Positions 17,145-27,238 are shown, counted from the first letter of the stretch. The stretch is 38,650 bases of DNA from Rhodopirellula sp. (GCA_013203845.1 JABMPE010000556.1:1-38650), one strand, 5' to 3'. Program-made: numbers and translations. Notes: generated from the letters alone by a model not told the origin.

Positions 17145-18956
17145 ATGGTTCGATTAGTCATGTTGCTGGCTGCTTGCCAGTTTTTTTTCGCCTCTTTCTT
17201 CGCCGAAATTCGAGCCGATGAATCGGCCGCGTTCCGTGAAGCATTGAAAGAGCTTGCCGAATACTCGCCGGTCAGTACGTCAATTGGCGTCACTCGAAAA
17301 GGAGTTGCCATCCCGGCGTTCCTGACCAACGGGATGCTCGATGTCAGAAGTGACCGCACGCGAATTCTGATTGTTTCGAATTCTGCACCAGCTTCGGCAG
17401 TCACCAAACGGCTGGTTTCTGACTGGAGTGAATTCTGCTCCCGTCGCTCCCCGGCGGCAAACAAAAGCAAGATCGAGCTGGGGATCGTTCCGTTCGCGAA
17501 TCCGGATTCATTCGGCACAGCTTCGGACTCCGCCACTTCAATCAAAGATGCCTCCCATTGGAAGTCTGGATTTCCTCCAACCGGCTCGGCGTACAACGAC
17601 CAACAGAATTCCGAACGCCACTACCTTTGGCGATGGATCGGAATGCTCGCTCCGGACCTCGTAATCGTTGTTGGGGAAAACGATTTCCACGCGATCGAGA
17701 TTCCGAAGTCGTTCAAGAATCAACTCGGCATCAGTGCGAACTGGTCGATTCGAGAAGCGAAAGCCGGTTCACTTGCCGATGCTCTGACCGGTGGCAAACC
17801 GTCAGAGGTTGCCGGTGTACCTGCGGTTGAATTTCTGACGTCAGGCCGGGTCCCGATACTTCCCGGCTTTGTTCAGCCTGGCAATTCAGTTCGGTCGGCG
17901 GCTCGCCTGGAATTGCAGCGGCGTCGAAATCGTTCTCCTATCGAAGTCGCACAGGAACTCGCTCAGGTCTACGGACACAACCTGAATTCAGTGGCGTACA
18001 TTCCGGCTCTGGCCCTGATCGGACGAGTGCGACTTTCCGAACTGACCAGCGACGAAAGTCATCTCAAGGACGTTCTGAAAATTGTCGAACCGTACGCCAG
18101 CGGTCAGAAACCGGCGCTCGATCAGAAATCCAGCGGAAGCACGCTCTCCGGGCATCTGATCTTCGGCGAGCTGGCAACGAAAACGGGCGACACACGCTTC
18201 GTCAAACTGGCTCAGGCCGCCGCTGATCTCGGCTTCGACGACAACGGCGAACTGCGCCAGTCGATGCCCTTTCATAACGAAATGAGCGATGCCGTTTTCA
18301 TGGGAACGCCGATCCTCGTGCAGACCGGGCGGCTGACTGGCGACACGAAATACTTCGACATGGCCGACCGGCATGCGAAGTTCATGCTGAAACTGAATCT
18401 TCGGGAAGACGGTTTGCATCAGCACTCGCCGCTCGATCCGGAACACACCGCCTGGGGACGCGGCAATGGATTTCCGGCACTCGGTCTCGCCTTATCTCTT
18501 TCGGACATGCCCGTCGCAAGCCCGCATTTTCAGCCCATGCTCAAGGCTTATCGAGAACACCTGCTGGCCATGATCGACCACCAGGACGAAATGGGTATGT
18601 GGCATCAAATCGTCGATCGCCCGGAAAGTTATCGCGAGTTTACTGTCACCTGCATGACAACCTTCGCCATGGTGCGAGGTCTGCGAAACGGCTGGCTGAA
18701 ACGGGAAACGTTCGAGCCGTTTGTGCAGCGAGCCTGGGAATCGATCAAGTGTCGCATCGGTCCTGATGGAAAGCTGGTCGATGTCTGCACTGGAACCGGC
18801 AAACAGAAAAGCCGCCGCGAGTATTTCGATCGCCCGGCGATTCTCGGCAGGGACGACCGCGGCGGTGCAATGGCGTTGATGGTTTCGACTGAACTGGCTT
18901 TTGCCAAACGCGAAGGAGCGATTCAGTTGCAGACGGCCGAGTCCGCTTCCCGTTAG
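17145..18956 (+). CDS. Secreted protein: N-terminal M14-peptidase-like region plus C-terminal GH88/GH105-like (unsaturated glycuronyl hydrolase) region
   Basis: Signal peptide MVRLVMLLAACQFFFASFFAEIRA; C-terminal GRNGFPALGLALSLSD-like segment (TAWGRGNGFPALGLALSL), FMGTPILVQTGRLTGDTKYFDMA, MWHQIVDRPESYREFTVTCMTTFAM; N-terminal LGIVPFANPDSFG. Confidence 0.7.
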   Translation: MVRLVMLLAACQFFFASFFAEIRADESAAFREALKELAEYSPVSTSIGVTRKGVAIPAFLTNGMLDVRSDRTRILIVSNSAPASAVTKRLVSDWSEFCSRRSPAANKSKIELGIVPFANPDSFGTASDSATSIKDASHWKSGFPPTGSAYNDQQNSERHYLWRWIGMLAPDLVIVVGENDFHAIEIPKSFKNQLGISANWSIREAKAGSLADALTGGKPSEVAGVPAVEFLTSGRVPILPGFVQPGNSVRSAARLELQRRRNRSPIEVAQELAQVYGHNLNSVAYIPALALIGRVRLSELTSDESHLKDVLKIVEPYASGQKPALDQKSSGSTLSGHLIFGELATKTGDTRFVKLAQAAADLGFDDNGELRQSMPFHNEMSDAVFMGTPILVQTGRLTGDTKYFDMADRHAKFMLKLNLREDGLHQHSPLDPEHTAWGRGNGFPALGLALSLSDMPVASPHFQPMLKAYREHLLAMIDHQDEMGMWHQIVDRPESYREFTVTCMTTFAMVRGLRNGWLKRETFEPFVQRAWESIKCRIGPDGKLVDVCTGTGKQKSRREYFDRPAILGRDDRGGAMALMVSTELAFAKREGAIQLQTAESASR

Positions 18957-19000
18957 CTCAATACGATGGTGTTCATGTTCGTAGCCCGGAGGCAGCGTCT

Positions 19001-19927
19001 GTGATTTCTGTCGACGAACTGAGAATCGATTACGGCAACTTCTGCGCTGTTGAAGATCTGTCGTTTTCGGTCGCCGAGGGTGAAGTCTTTGGACTGATCG
19101 GTCCCAATGGAGCTGGTAAAACGAGCACGATGAGAGCCCTGGTCGGATTGCTGACGCCGACGTACGGAGCGATTCAAATTGCTGGTTTCGACATCCGCGA
19201 AGAGCCGCAGGCTGTCGGTCAGGTATTGGGTTTTATGCCAGACTTTCCGCCGGTCTATGAGGATCTGCTGGTGTGGGAGTTTCTCGACCTGTTTGCCGCC
19301 AGCTATTTCATCCCGAAGCCTCGCCGTTCTTCTGAAATTATCCACCGTCTGGATCAGGTTGGCCTCACCGAAAAAACCAATTCTCTGGTTGGCAGCCTTT
19401 CACGTGGCATGCGTCAGCGGTTGATGCTCGCCAAGACGTTACTGCCGGAACCTGAAGTTCTGCTGCTGGACGAACCCGCCAGCGGCATGGACCCGCACGG
19501 TCGCGCTCAGATGAAGCAGGTGATCCGCGACTTCGCGAGTGACGGCGGCACGGTGCTCGTCTCGTCGCACATCCTTTCTGAGATGGACGAGTTCTGCACC
19601 TCGATCGGCATCATGCAGCGCGGCAAGATGATCGTCTCGGGCATGGTCGATGACATCGCGGCGAAGGTGCTTGGACAGGCCATCATTGAGATCGAGATCG
19701 TCAGTGGAGTGGACCTGTTGAAAAAGGTCCTGGCCGAACGCCGAATCGCTCCAGAGTCCAACGTTTCCAAACGACAATTCGCGATCCCGTTTGATGGTGA
19801 TGACAACGCCGCCAGCGACCTGCTCGCCGAACTCGTGAAAGCTGGAGTCCGAGTTTCGTCGTTCACCAGAAAACGCGAGTCACTGGAAGACGTCTTCCTT
19901 CAGATTGGTGCGAAGGAGCTGTCCTGA
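19001..19927 (+). CDS. ABC transporter ATP-binding protein
   Basis: GLIGPNGAGKTSTMRALVGLLTPTYG Walker A; SLSRGMRQRLMLAKTLLPEPEVLLLDEPASGMDP signature and Walker B; GTG start. Confidence 0.95.
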   Translation: MISVDELRIDYGNFCAVEDLSFSVAEGEVFGLIGPNGAGKTSTMRALVGLLTPTYGAIQIAGFDIREEPQAVGQVLGFMPDFPPVYEDLLVWEFLDLFAASYFIPKPRRSSEIIHRLDQVGLTEKTNSLVGSLSRGMRQRLMLAKTLLPEPEVLLLDEPASGMDPHGRAQMKQVIRDFASDGGTVLVSSHILSEMDEFCTSIGIMQRGKMIVSGMVDDIAAKVLGQAIIEIEIVSGVDLLKKVLAERRIAPESNVSKRQFAIPFDGDDNAASDLLAELVKAGVRVSSFTRKRESLEDVFLQIGAKELS

Positions 19928-21450
19928 TGCTCAAGCAAATGCTCTTCGATAATCCGATACTCGTTCGCCATTTCCGGTCGGATCTGCGATCTCCGAAGCC
20001 CGCCTACATCACCTGCGTCGTCGTACTGCTGGGCAGCCTTGTCATGTTTGCCGGTTATCAAGCAGGAGGGCTCGGCAGTCCGGGATTCTATGGCTTTTTC
20101 TTTGGTTGCCAGGCACTGGCTTTGCATCTGGCCGGAACGTCTCAGGTGGCTTCGTCGATTAGTGCTGCGAACGATTCCGGCATTCTGGATTTCCACAGGA
20201 TCTCTCCCCTGTCTCCGACCGCCACGACGTTGGGATTCATGTTTGGCGGCGCTGTCCGTGAGTATCTGATCGCTCTGCTGCTGCTGCCATTCACTCTGGC
20301 CTGCGCACTTTTCAGTGACGTGGGAATTGTCGGCTTTCTGACATCAACGCTGGTCCTGATCTCGTCAACGCTATTGTTCCACGGGATCGCCATCACCACA
20401 GGACTGGTCGCGCGACCTGGAAAAACGCGAAACATCAATTCAGCGTTGGGATTCATCGTTCTGGGAGCAGGCGCGTGTACCGGATTGGCAGCAGTCGGCA
20501 TCCCCGTGCCTGGTATGTTGTCGGCCGGTCCCGCATTGATGGAAGCCATCAATGCCGCCGCTCCGCGAGGGGCGATACCCGCAACGTTCTTCGGCGTGGA
20601 ACTGCCGGTGTTTCTGCAGTCACTGTTTTATCAGATTCCGCTCACACTTTTTCTGGTTGTCGCCGCTACCAGACGGATGAGATCGGCTCATGCGATGTTC
20701 TTTTCAAAGTCAACGGCTGTCGGTTTTCTGGCGACCATTGCCACGTTGAGTCTCGGTGGCGTCATTGAACACCCGAATCTGAAAGCCTTCTGGCTGATAC
20801 CAATGCTGGCCTACGTCGAGTTTCTGATCGCGGTGTTGATGGTTCTGGCAATTTCACCCACGCAGGCGCAGTACCAGGGCGGCGCTCGCCGTGCCAAACG
20901 GACCGGGATGGGGCGACCGCCGCTATGGCAGGACGACAGTTCCAACCGCGCGGCGGTGTTCGTCATGGCAAGTCTGGTCGTCGCGACCGTGCAGGTCATC
21001 CAGGCTCTGGTGCCCGCATTGAAAATCGATTCGGGATTGTGGAGGGTTGCAGGAACGGCAGCAGCAGTTGTGGCGTATTTCGGATTCGCGGCGCAGTACT
21101 ACTCGTTGAAGTATCAGAAACGCGGAAAACTGGCGCTCATGATGCTGGTGTTTTTCTTCTGGCTGTTGCCACTGTTTGCTGCACTCTTACTCGCAACCGT
21201 CATGAGAGAAGAAGATTTCGCGTTTCACATAGCCAGCCTGTCGCCGTTATTTGGCATCGGAGCAGGTTCCTGGACCGCTCTGATCTTCTCCGGAACGATG
21301 GCCGCGATCTTCTTCGTCCTGCTGAGGCTTGAGGAGCGTCGCGTCTGGGAAACGTTGACTCAGCGAGCGATTCTCAAGGAAGACCGCCTGCTGGACGACG
21401 CCGACGACAACCCGTTTCTGTCGTCAGGTGTCGCGGCGTCCAGGAAGTAA
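19927..21450 (+). CDS. ABC transporter permease-like multi-TM protein
   Basis: 507 aa with many hydrophobic segments; start overlaps the ATPase stop (TGATG). Confidence 0.85.
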   Translation: MLKQMLFDNPILVRHFRSDLRSPKPAYITCVVVLLGSLVMFAGYQAGGLGSPGFYGFFFGCQALALHLAGTSQVASSISAANDSGILDFHRISPLSPTATTLGFMFGGAVREYLIALLLLPFTLACALFSDVGIVGFLTSTLVLISSTLLFHGIAITTGLVARPGKTRNINSALGFIVLGAGACTGLAAVGIPVPGMLSAGPALMEAINAAAPRGAIPATFFGVELPVFLQSLFYQIPLTLFLVVAATRRMRSAHAMFFSKSTAVGFLATIATLSLGGVIEHPNLKAFWLIPMLAYVEFLIAVLMVLAISPTQAQYQGGARRAKRTGMGRPPLWQDDSSNRAAVFVMASLVVATVQVIQALVPALKIDSGLWRVAGTAAAVVAYFGFAAQYYSLKYQKRGKLALMMLVFFFWLLPLFAALLLATVMREEDFAFHIASLSPLFGIGAGSWTALIFSGTMAAIFFVLLRLEERRVWETLTQRAILKEDRLLDDADDNPFLSSGVAASRK

Positions 21451-22419
21451 TCGTCGACGTCCAGCTCGACACAGACATGAAGTCAGCATTCGCAGTGCGT
21501 CGAACTTTGTGACGACAGGTCGCGTCTCCAGCACGCGATAGCCAATGCGTTCAATCCGATCGAGAATGCACAGCCCGCCGCGTGCAAAGAGTTCGATATC
21601 GATCTGCAGCGGTCCCGGCAGGACTTCGACCAGCGGCAGCCCGGCCACGAGCAGTTCACGCGCACGATCGACTTCGAACTTCATCAGTTCCAGGAATCCG
21701 TCGGTTGTGCGGCGAGCGAAGAGATCTTCACGCGTGATTCCGAAGCGGTCTCGATCTTCGCCCGGCAGATAGATGCGGTTGATGTCGAGATCGCGGCTCA
21801 GGTCCTGCCAGAAGTTTGCCAGTTGCAGTCCGGTACAGATGGAGTCGGACCAGGCGAACGTCTGAGTGCAAACCTGCCGACACAAATACAGAACGATTCT
21901 CCCGACCGGGTTCGCGCTGCGCGTGCAGTAGTCCAGAACCTGGTCATACTTGTAATATTCGAGAACGCTCTGATCCTGTTCGAAGGCTGAAATCAGATCG
22001 ACGAAGGGTTGCTCAGGAATTCCAAACATGTCGATTGTTGGCCGCAGGGCGACAAACACCGGATGCCGACATCGTCCTGTATAGCACTCGGAAAGTTCGT
22101 GCCGCCACCAGCCGAGCAGCTCCAGCGACCGCTCCGTGTCGCCAATTTCGTCGCCGAGATCGTCGGCCCAGCGGCAGAACGAGTACACATTGTAGAAATG
22201 CTGATGGAGCCCTTTCGGCAGCAGCCACGAAACCAGCGGGAAGTTTTCGTAGTGCCCTGTCGCCAGCGTCCGGCAATAAGCATTGGCATCTTCGAGCGAT
22301 GGCGTTTCGCGAAACGCCTCATCATTGGCCAGCGAGCCGTCGCTGGCGGGCTGCCAGTCAGCAACCTGTTCGGCCACCGGGCGCGCGGCTTCTTCCCGAA
22401 TCTTGCGGTTCACAGACAT
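21424..22419 (-). CDS. hpnC: Squalene/phytoene synthase family, HpnC-like
   Basis: HYENFPLVSWLLPKGLHQHFYNVYSFCRWADDLGDEIGD, NPVGRIVLYLC, LQLANFWQDLSRDLDINRIYLPGEDRDRFGI. Confidence 0.87.
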   Translation of the reverse strand: MSVNRKIREEAARPVAEQVADWQPASDGSLANDEAFRETPSLEDANAYCRTLATGHYENFPLVSWLLPKGLHQHFYNVYSFCRWADDLGDEIGDTERSLELLGWWRHELSECYTGRCRHPVFVALRPTIDMFGIPEQPFVDLISAFEQDQSVLEYYKYDQVLDYCTRSANPVGRIVLYLCRQVCTQTFAWSDSICTGLQLANFWQDLSRDLDINRIYLPGEDRDRFGITREDLFARRTTDGFLELMKFEVDRARELLVAGLPLVEVLPGPLQIDIELFARGGLCILDRIERIGYRVLETRPVVTKFDALRMLTSCLCRAGRRRLLPGRRDT

Positions 22420-22440
22420 GACTTTCGGCGGAAGCCGGGA

Positions 22441-22695
22441 TCAATAATGCGGCGGTTTGTCGTCTTCAAAAGTCGGTCGTTCTTCGGCAGAGAGAAGGCG
22501 TTCCATGCTCCCATTGACCTTGGCCAGGTTCGCATTCAGACGTCCGATTTCTTCCTGCTGAGCCAGAAGCACCTCATGCATCTGCTGCTGGTCATGCTGC
22601 AGGTGCATCAGTGATTCCTGCATCGTCAGCAGTTGTTGTTGCAGTGCAGTCAGCTGACTGGCCGTCGATTCTTCAGTGGTGTCTTGCTCAGTCAT
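22441..22695 (-). CDS. slyX: SlyX-like coiled-coil protein
   Basis: 84 aa; repeated LxxQQxLxxMQESL...QQEEIGRLNANL coiled coil and C-terminal DDKPPHY resembling SlyX tails. Confidence 0.7.
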   Translation of the reverse strand: MTEQDTTEESTASQLTALQQQLLTMQESLMHLQHDQQQMHEVLLAQQEEIGRLNANLAKVNGSMERLLSAEERPTFEDDKPPHY

Positions 22696-23849
22696 ACTTC
22701 AACTTCAGCTTCTGTAATTGGCTCGGTCTGTCCGCCTGCCGCAGATCGATAAACGGCATGGACGACGTCGACGACGTGAGCGGCCATTGTAGCGGGTACG
22801 TCACTTTGGTGATTACTTTCGAGACAGTCTAGAAACGCCGCCGCGTCCGACTTTGCCACCGCATTAACGGTGCGCCAATCCTGTTTCGGATTCACGCCGC
22901 CGGACTTCTGCGTGCTCGACCAGAAGCCCATTGGATCCTCCGGGTGCGCTGTCGCTGGTTGATACCAGGGCTCGGCGTCCGAGCAGACTTCCAGTCGCGG
23001 TCTTTGAGCGTCGATCGTGATGCTGCCGCGAGTTCCCACCAGCCGAATGTCGTGCACACCATAGTCGCGATGACTCATCCAGCCGCACCGACCAGCGGTG
23101 ATCGTGGTTTCAATTCCACCGCCCATTTTCAGCATCACGCTGGCAAAGTCTTCAACGTCGTTCTTCTGATGAGCCGCGAAAAAGTAGTTCGCCGTCGTTG
23201 CATCGACGGTCTCGAACCGCTGACCAGTCAGCCATTGAAAGAGGATCAGTGGGTAATACCCGACGCAAAGGAACTCGCGTTTGGAATCGGCGAACGTGAA
23301 CCGCGACGCTGTCGGACTTTCGTGACGGGGACGTGTCAGATCGGCCGTTCCGGGAATTCCTTTGGCGAAGGTCACGTCGCAATGCAGTCCGATCAGCTCA
23401 CCAAGCTCTCCGGAATCGACAACCTGCTTTGCCTGCTGACACGCTGGTAGTCTCACCAGACTGAAGGCTTGCGTAAGCAGACCTTTTGCATCCACCGCTC
23501 GAGCAATCTGCCAGGCAGCGTCGATCGTCGGCGCGGGATCCTTGTCGAGATACAGGTGCTTGCCGGCAGCGATACACGCCAGCGAAAGCGGCAACCGTCG
23601 CTCCGGTTCGGCACAGATTGAAACCAGATCGACATCGTCGCGAGAGATCGCTGCCGACAGGTCATCGAAGTACGGGATGCCAAGTTCGTCGGCGAGTTCC
23701 TGGTTCAGCTCGCGCCGACGCTGCGGAATGCTGTCTTCGTCCGTCAGGCCGATCAGCCGGCAGCGATCGTCTGCGGCGAATGCACGCGCGTAGTTTTCCT
23801 GGTGAGTCTGGTTTCCCGTAATCAGAAGCAGGCCGAACGGAGCAGGCAT
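22692..23849 (-). CDS. Gfo/Idh/MocA-like oxidoreductase
   Basis: MPAPFGLLLITGNQTHQENYARAFAADDRCRLIGLTDED..., DVDLVSICAEPERRLPLSLACIAAGKHLYLDKDPAPTIDAAWQIARAV. The upstream part of the ORF-track ORF is antisense extension over the PQQ gene. Confidence 0.87.
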   Translation of the reverse strand: MPAPFGLLLITGNQTHQENYARAFAADDRCRLIGLTDEDSIPQRRRELNQELADELGIPYFDDLSAAISRDDVDLVSICAEPERRLPLSLACIAAGKHLYLDKDPAPTIDAAWQIARAVDAKGLLTQAFSLVRLPACQQAKQVVDSGELGELIGLHCDVTFAKGIPGTADLTRPRHESPTASRFTFADSKREFLCVGYYPLILFQWLTGQRFETVDATTANYFFAAHQKNDVEDFASVMLKMGGGIETTITAGRCGWMSHRDYGVHDIRLVGTRGSITIDAQRPRLEVCSDAEPWYQPATAHPEDPMGFWSSTQKSGGVNPKQDWRTVNAVAKSDAAAFLDCLESNHQSDVPATMAAHVVDVVHAVYRSAAGGQTEPITEAEVEV

Positions 23850-23856
23850 CGGAACT

Positions 23857-25101
23857 CTATTTGTCTTGAGCTTCCAGGCAGGCCAGACGGTGGAACGAAC
23901 GCAGGAACAAACGCCCGTTGGCGACGGCTGGTGTCGAGTGGCTCGGGTCGCCCAGCGGCGTCCGTCCGAATTCTTTGAACTCAGGCGACGCGGCGACAAC
24001 AACGACTTCGCCATCTTCCGCGATGCAGTACAGCTTTCCGTCGATACAGATCGGCGAGCCGCTGTAGTTGCCTCCGAGCCGTTTGACCCAGACGTCTTTG
24101 CCGTCACTGAGGTTGACGCAGGCGACGATCCCTTCGTCGCTCCACTCGTAAAGGTGCTCGCCATAAACGACCGGAGTCGGCACGTAAGGGATGACTTTCT
24201 TTCGTTCCCAGACGATCTTCGCTCGACCATCCTCATCCAGGTCGCCGTTCAGACTGACGGCCATCTGCTGAACTCCGTATCGACCGCCCTGTCCACACGA
24301 CGCGATCAGCAGTCCATTTCCGAAGACCGGTGACGCAACGGTTCTCAGCGGAAACGATTGTCCCTGCCAGTTCATAACGCCGGTGTAGGGGTTGAGGCTG
24401 GTGATGCCCATGTTACCGCTGACACAAATGAGCTGCGGCTTTCCGTCTTTGTCAGGAGCAACAATCGGAGTCGCGTAGGACGTCTTGCGGTGATCGCGAA
24501 CGGTACTCCACCGGGTTCTGCCGGTTGCCGCGTCAAGAGCGACGATTCGGCTGGGGCCTTTCTGATCGTTCGGACAGATCAGCATGCCGTCGAAGAGGAA
24601 CAACGAAACACCGAGGTTATGCTGACTTTCGAACTCGCCGAGACTTCTTCGCCAGACGAGGTTTCCGTCGAAGTCGTAAGCACTGACGAGGTATCGTTCG
24701 ATGTCGGCGAAGGCGACGTAAACGAGTTTTCCATCAGTGACCGGCGTGCTGGACGCCCAGCTGCTTTTGCTGTGTTTGTGACTGTCGCTCATCGGAATCT
24801 CGCGAGTCCACTTTTCTTTTCCCGTCGCCGGATCAAGGCAAAGTAGACGTCTCACAAACCCGTGATCAGTCGCCGCAGTTACAAACAGGTTGTCTTCCCA
24901 CACGATCGGAGCCGCATGTCCGACGCCGGGCAGCTCGATGTTCCATTTGTAGTTGCCGTCGCTCCAGCTGGTCGGAATGCCCTTCTGATCGCTGACGCCC
25001 GTGCCGTTATCGCCTCGAAAACGCGACCAGTTTTCCGCCGAGGCGATGCTCGCACAGAGAACGAACCCAGTTACAACGTAGAGCATTACTGAACGCATCA
25101 T
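23857..25101 (-). CDS. PQQ-like beta-propeller repeat protein, exported
   Basis: Signal peptide MMRSVMLYVVTGFVLCASIASA; WSRFRGDNGTGVS, LLCLDPATGKEKWTREIP, IVALDAATGRTRWSTV repeats. Confidence 0.92.
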   Translation of the reverse strand: MMRSVMLYVVTGFVLCASIASAENWSRFRGDNGTGVSDQKGIPTSWSDGNYKWNIELPGVGHAAPIVWEDNLFVTAATDHGFVRRLLCLDPATGKEKWTREIPMSDSHKHSKSSWASSTPVTDGKLVYVAFADIERYLVSAYDFDGNLVWRRSLGEFESQHNLGVSLFLFDGMLICPNDQKGPSRIVALDAATGRTRWSTVRDHRKTSYATPIVAPDKDGKPQLICVSGNMGITSLNPYTGVMNWQGQSFPLRTVASPVFGNGLLIASCGQGGRYGVQQMAVSLNGDLDEDGRAKIVWERKKVIPYVPTPVVYGEHLYEWSDEGIVACVNLSDGKDVWVKRLGGNYSGSPICIDGKLYCIAEDGEVVVVAASPEFKEFGRTPLGDPSHSTPAVANGRLFLRSFHRLACLEAQDK

Positions 25102-25253
25102 GGTGCGGTTCCTGCTGCGGAAGAGTCTTTGGAAGGCGGATTCTCAAATCAAAGTCGGCAACGAATCGATGAACCGACATCCGCAGAATGGTGAAACCGC
25201 AGCGGCAGTTCAAGCAAGTAACAGTGTTGCTCGCGGAGCCCCAGCGCCGGACA

Positions 25254-26495
25254 TCACCGTGCAGCTGGACGCGACTCGCGTCGGAAGTCGGTCGGTCGCT
25301 GTTTCGTCTGTCGAACGAAGGCGTCACTGAAGTATTTCTCGTTCGAAAAACCGGCCTGTTCGGCGATGGCTGCCAGCCCGAGGTCCGTCTCCATCAGAAG
25401 CTGTCGCGCACGATCGATCTGAATTCGGAGCAACTCCGCCTTGGGAGTCCGTCCAAGGATCCGCTTGAACCGACGCTCGAAAACGCTCCGTGACATGGCG
25501 ACGTGACGGACCACAGCGTCGACACGCACTCCGTCACAGGCATGATCACGAATGAAGCGCACAGCTTTCGTGATATCCGGATCGTCGATGGCCAGCATGT
25601 CAGACGACCGGCGAGCGACCAGCCTCCTGGGCTCCAGCAGCATTGGTGCTGCTGAGTCTGGTTCGCCAATCATCATGTGATGCAGCCGGGACGCTGCTTC
25701 ATAACCGACGCGGATTCCGTCCGTGTCGATACTGGTCATCGGCGGGTTGGCCATCAGGCACAGCACCGGATCGTTATCGACGGCGACGATGGCCACCTGG
25801 TCGGGTACTAGAACCGACGCCCGTCGGCAGGCATCGACCAGCTGATAACCTCGCGGATCATGGCACGCCATAATGCCGACCGGTTTGGGCAATGACTCGA
25901 CCCAGCTGGCAAGGTCTGTCTGTTCCTCTTCCCAACTCCGATTTCCGAAGTCCGCCGCGGGAATTCCGGGCGTTCCCGATTCGGAATTCTGACGCAGTTC
26001 TTTGCGACGCTGCCTGGACGTGCCAACGGCTTCACCGGTGTAGGTGTCGCACGAAAAACCAGCAGCCTCGACATGTTGCTCGAAGTGTTTTCGTCGCAGA
26101 TCCAGCGTCCGCATCTGCCCCGCCGGAACACCGCAGAAGGCAAAGTTCACCAGTCCGCGATCCCGGAGGTGGTCAAAGGCCAACCATGTGATCGATTCGT
26201 TGTTACCTCCGATGAACGGCAGTTCGAGATCAGGTAAGCGGCCACGCAGGTCGATGGCCGGGAGTCCGGTTGCCAGCACCGCGTCGGCCATAACCTGATC
26301 GTCGATCCGAGCCAGGATCCCGTCACCGTCCCAGGTTGACAGCCACTCCGGCGGCGCGGCTCCGAGCCCTTGAGGTTCGAAGTACATCGACCAGGGACCG
26401 TGCAGGCGACTGTAGCTGGCGATGCCTTCGATCATTCCTCGTCCCAGCGCGCGGGAAGATTCGATCAGGACGGCAACTCGTAAGAGGCGGCTCAT
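25254..26495 (-). CDS. XylR-like transcriptional regulator (LacI-type sensor plus AraC DNA-binding domain)
   Basis: RVAVLIESSRALGRGMIEGIASYSRLHGPWSMYFEP; C-terminal AraC HTH SRSVFERRFKRILGRTPKAELLRIQIDRARQLLMETDLGLAAIAEQAGFSNEKYFSDAFVR. Confidence 0.92.
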   Translation of the reverse strand: MSRLLRVAVLIESSRALGRGMIEGIASYSRLHGPWSMYFEPQGLGAAPPEWLSTWDGDGILARIDDQVMADAVLATGLPAIDLRGRLPDLELPFIGGNNESITWLAFDHLRDRGLVNFAFCGVPAGQMRTLDLRRKHFEQHVEAAGFSCDTYTGEAVGTSRQRRKELRQNSESGTPGIPAADFGNRSWEEEQTDLASWVESLPKPVGIMACHDPRGYQLVDACRRASVLVPDQVAIVAVDNDPVLCLMANPPMTSIDTDGIRVGYEAASRLHHMMIGEPDSAAPMLLEPRRLVARRSSDMLAIDDPDITKAVRFIRDHACDGVRVDAVVRHVAMSRSVFERRFKRILGRTPKAELLRIQIDRARQLLMETDLGLAAIAEQAGFSNEKYFSDAFVRQTKQRPTDFRRESRPAAR

Positions 26496-26908
26496 ACTGG
26501 TGAAAAGTCTGGTAAAGAGTTGGCCATCGCCCCTAAACACGGGTTGAGACGAGGTTCGTGAATTCGTATTGAGATCCTGGGCGTGTGAATCCACCGTTGG
26601 TGGCGGCGATGCTGATCATAGTCGGACCATCACTGAAGAGTACCGAAATCTGCTGACGACTACTTTCAGACTTCCAGACTTCAGATCGCGCCCAGTTACA
26701 GGGGGAAGTTGGAACACATAGTCCGCGGAGCCGAAGAATCGCTGAGGTCTGGAATATTCTCCATTACCTCTGCGAGTCCTGAGTGAACCTGGCGTTCAAA
26801 ATCAGCCTGAGTGAACTCCAGTCAGACGATTACCGCTCCTTGCGTTGCGATCGTTGCGGCACAAGAATGGCTTCGATAGTCAGTATGAATCCCGCATGAG
26901 GTCCTGAG

Positions 26909-27181
26909 ATGGCTCAAGCAATCGTTGATCCCGCACAACTCCGGCAGTTTGCACAGACGCTGAAGCAATTCAATGAGGGACTACTGGAGCAGTCAACCGC
27001 TCTCGCTAACCAGCTGGCAACGGTCAGCAACACGTGGCGGGATCAGGAAAACAAGAAGTTCTGCGAGCAGTTCGAACAGCACATGCGCCTGCTGGCTCGT
27101 TTCGTCGAGTCGAATAACGACCACATCCCGTACCTCCTACGCAAAGCGGAACGCATCGAAGAGTATCTTCAGCAGCGGTAA
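26909..27181 (+). CDS. WXG100-like small helical protein
   Basis: 90 aa, two predicted helices separated by ...LATVSNTWRDQENKKFCEQFEQHM, a W-x-[GD]-like turn. Confidence 0.65.
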   Translation: MAQAIVDPAQLRQFAQTLKQFNEGLLEQSTALANQLATVSNTWRDQENKKFCEQFEQHMRLLARFVESNNDHIPYLLRKAERIEEYLQQR

Positions 27182-27238
27182 TGGTGCTCGCTCCGCCTGC
27201 TCGTCACCTGCCCGCATTCCTGTTGATCGATAACGCTC

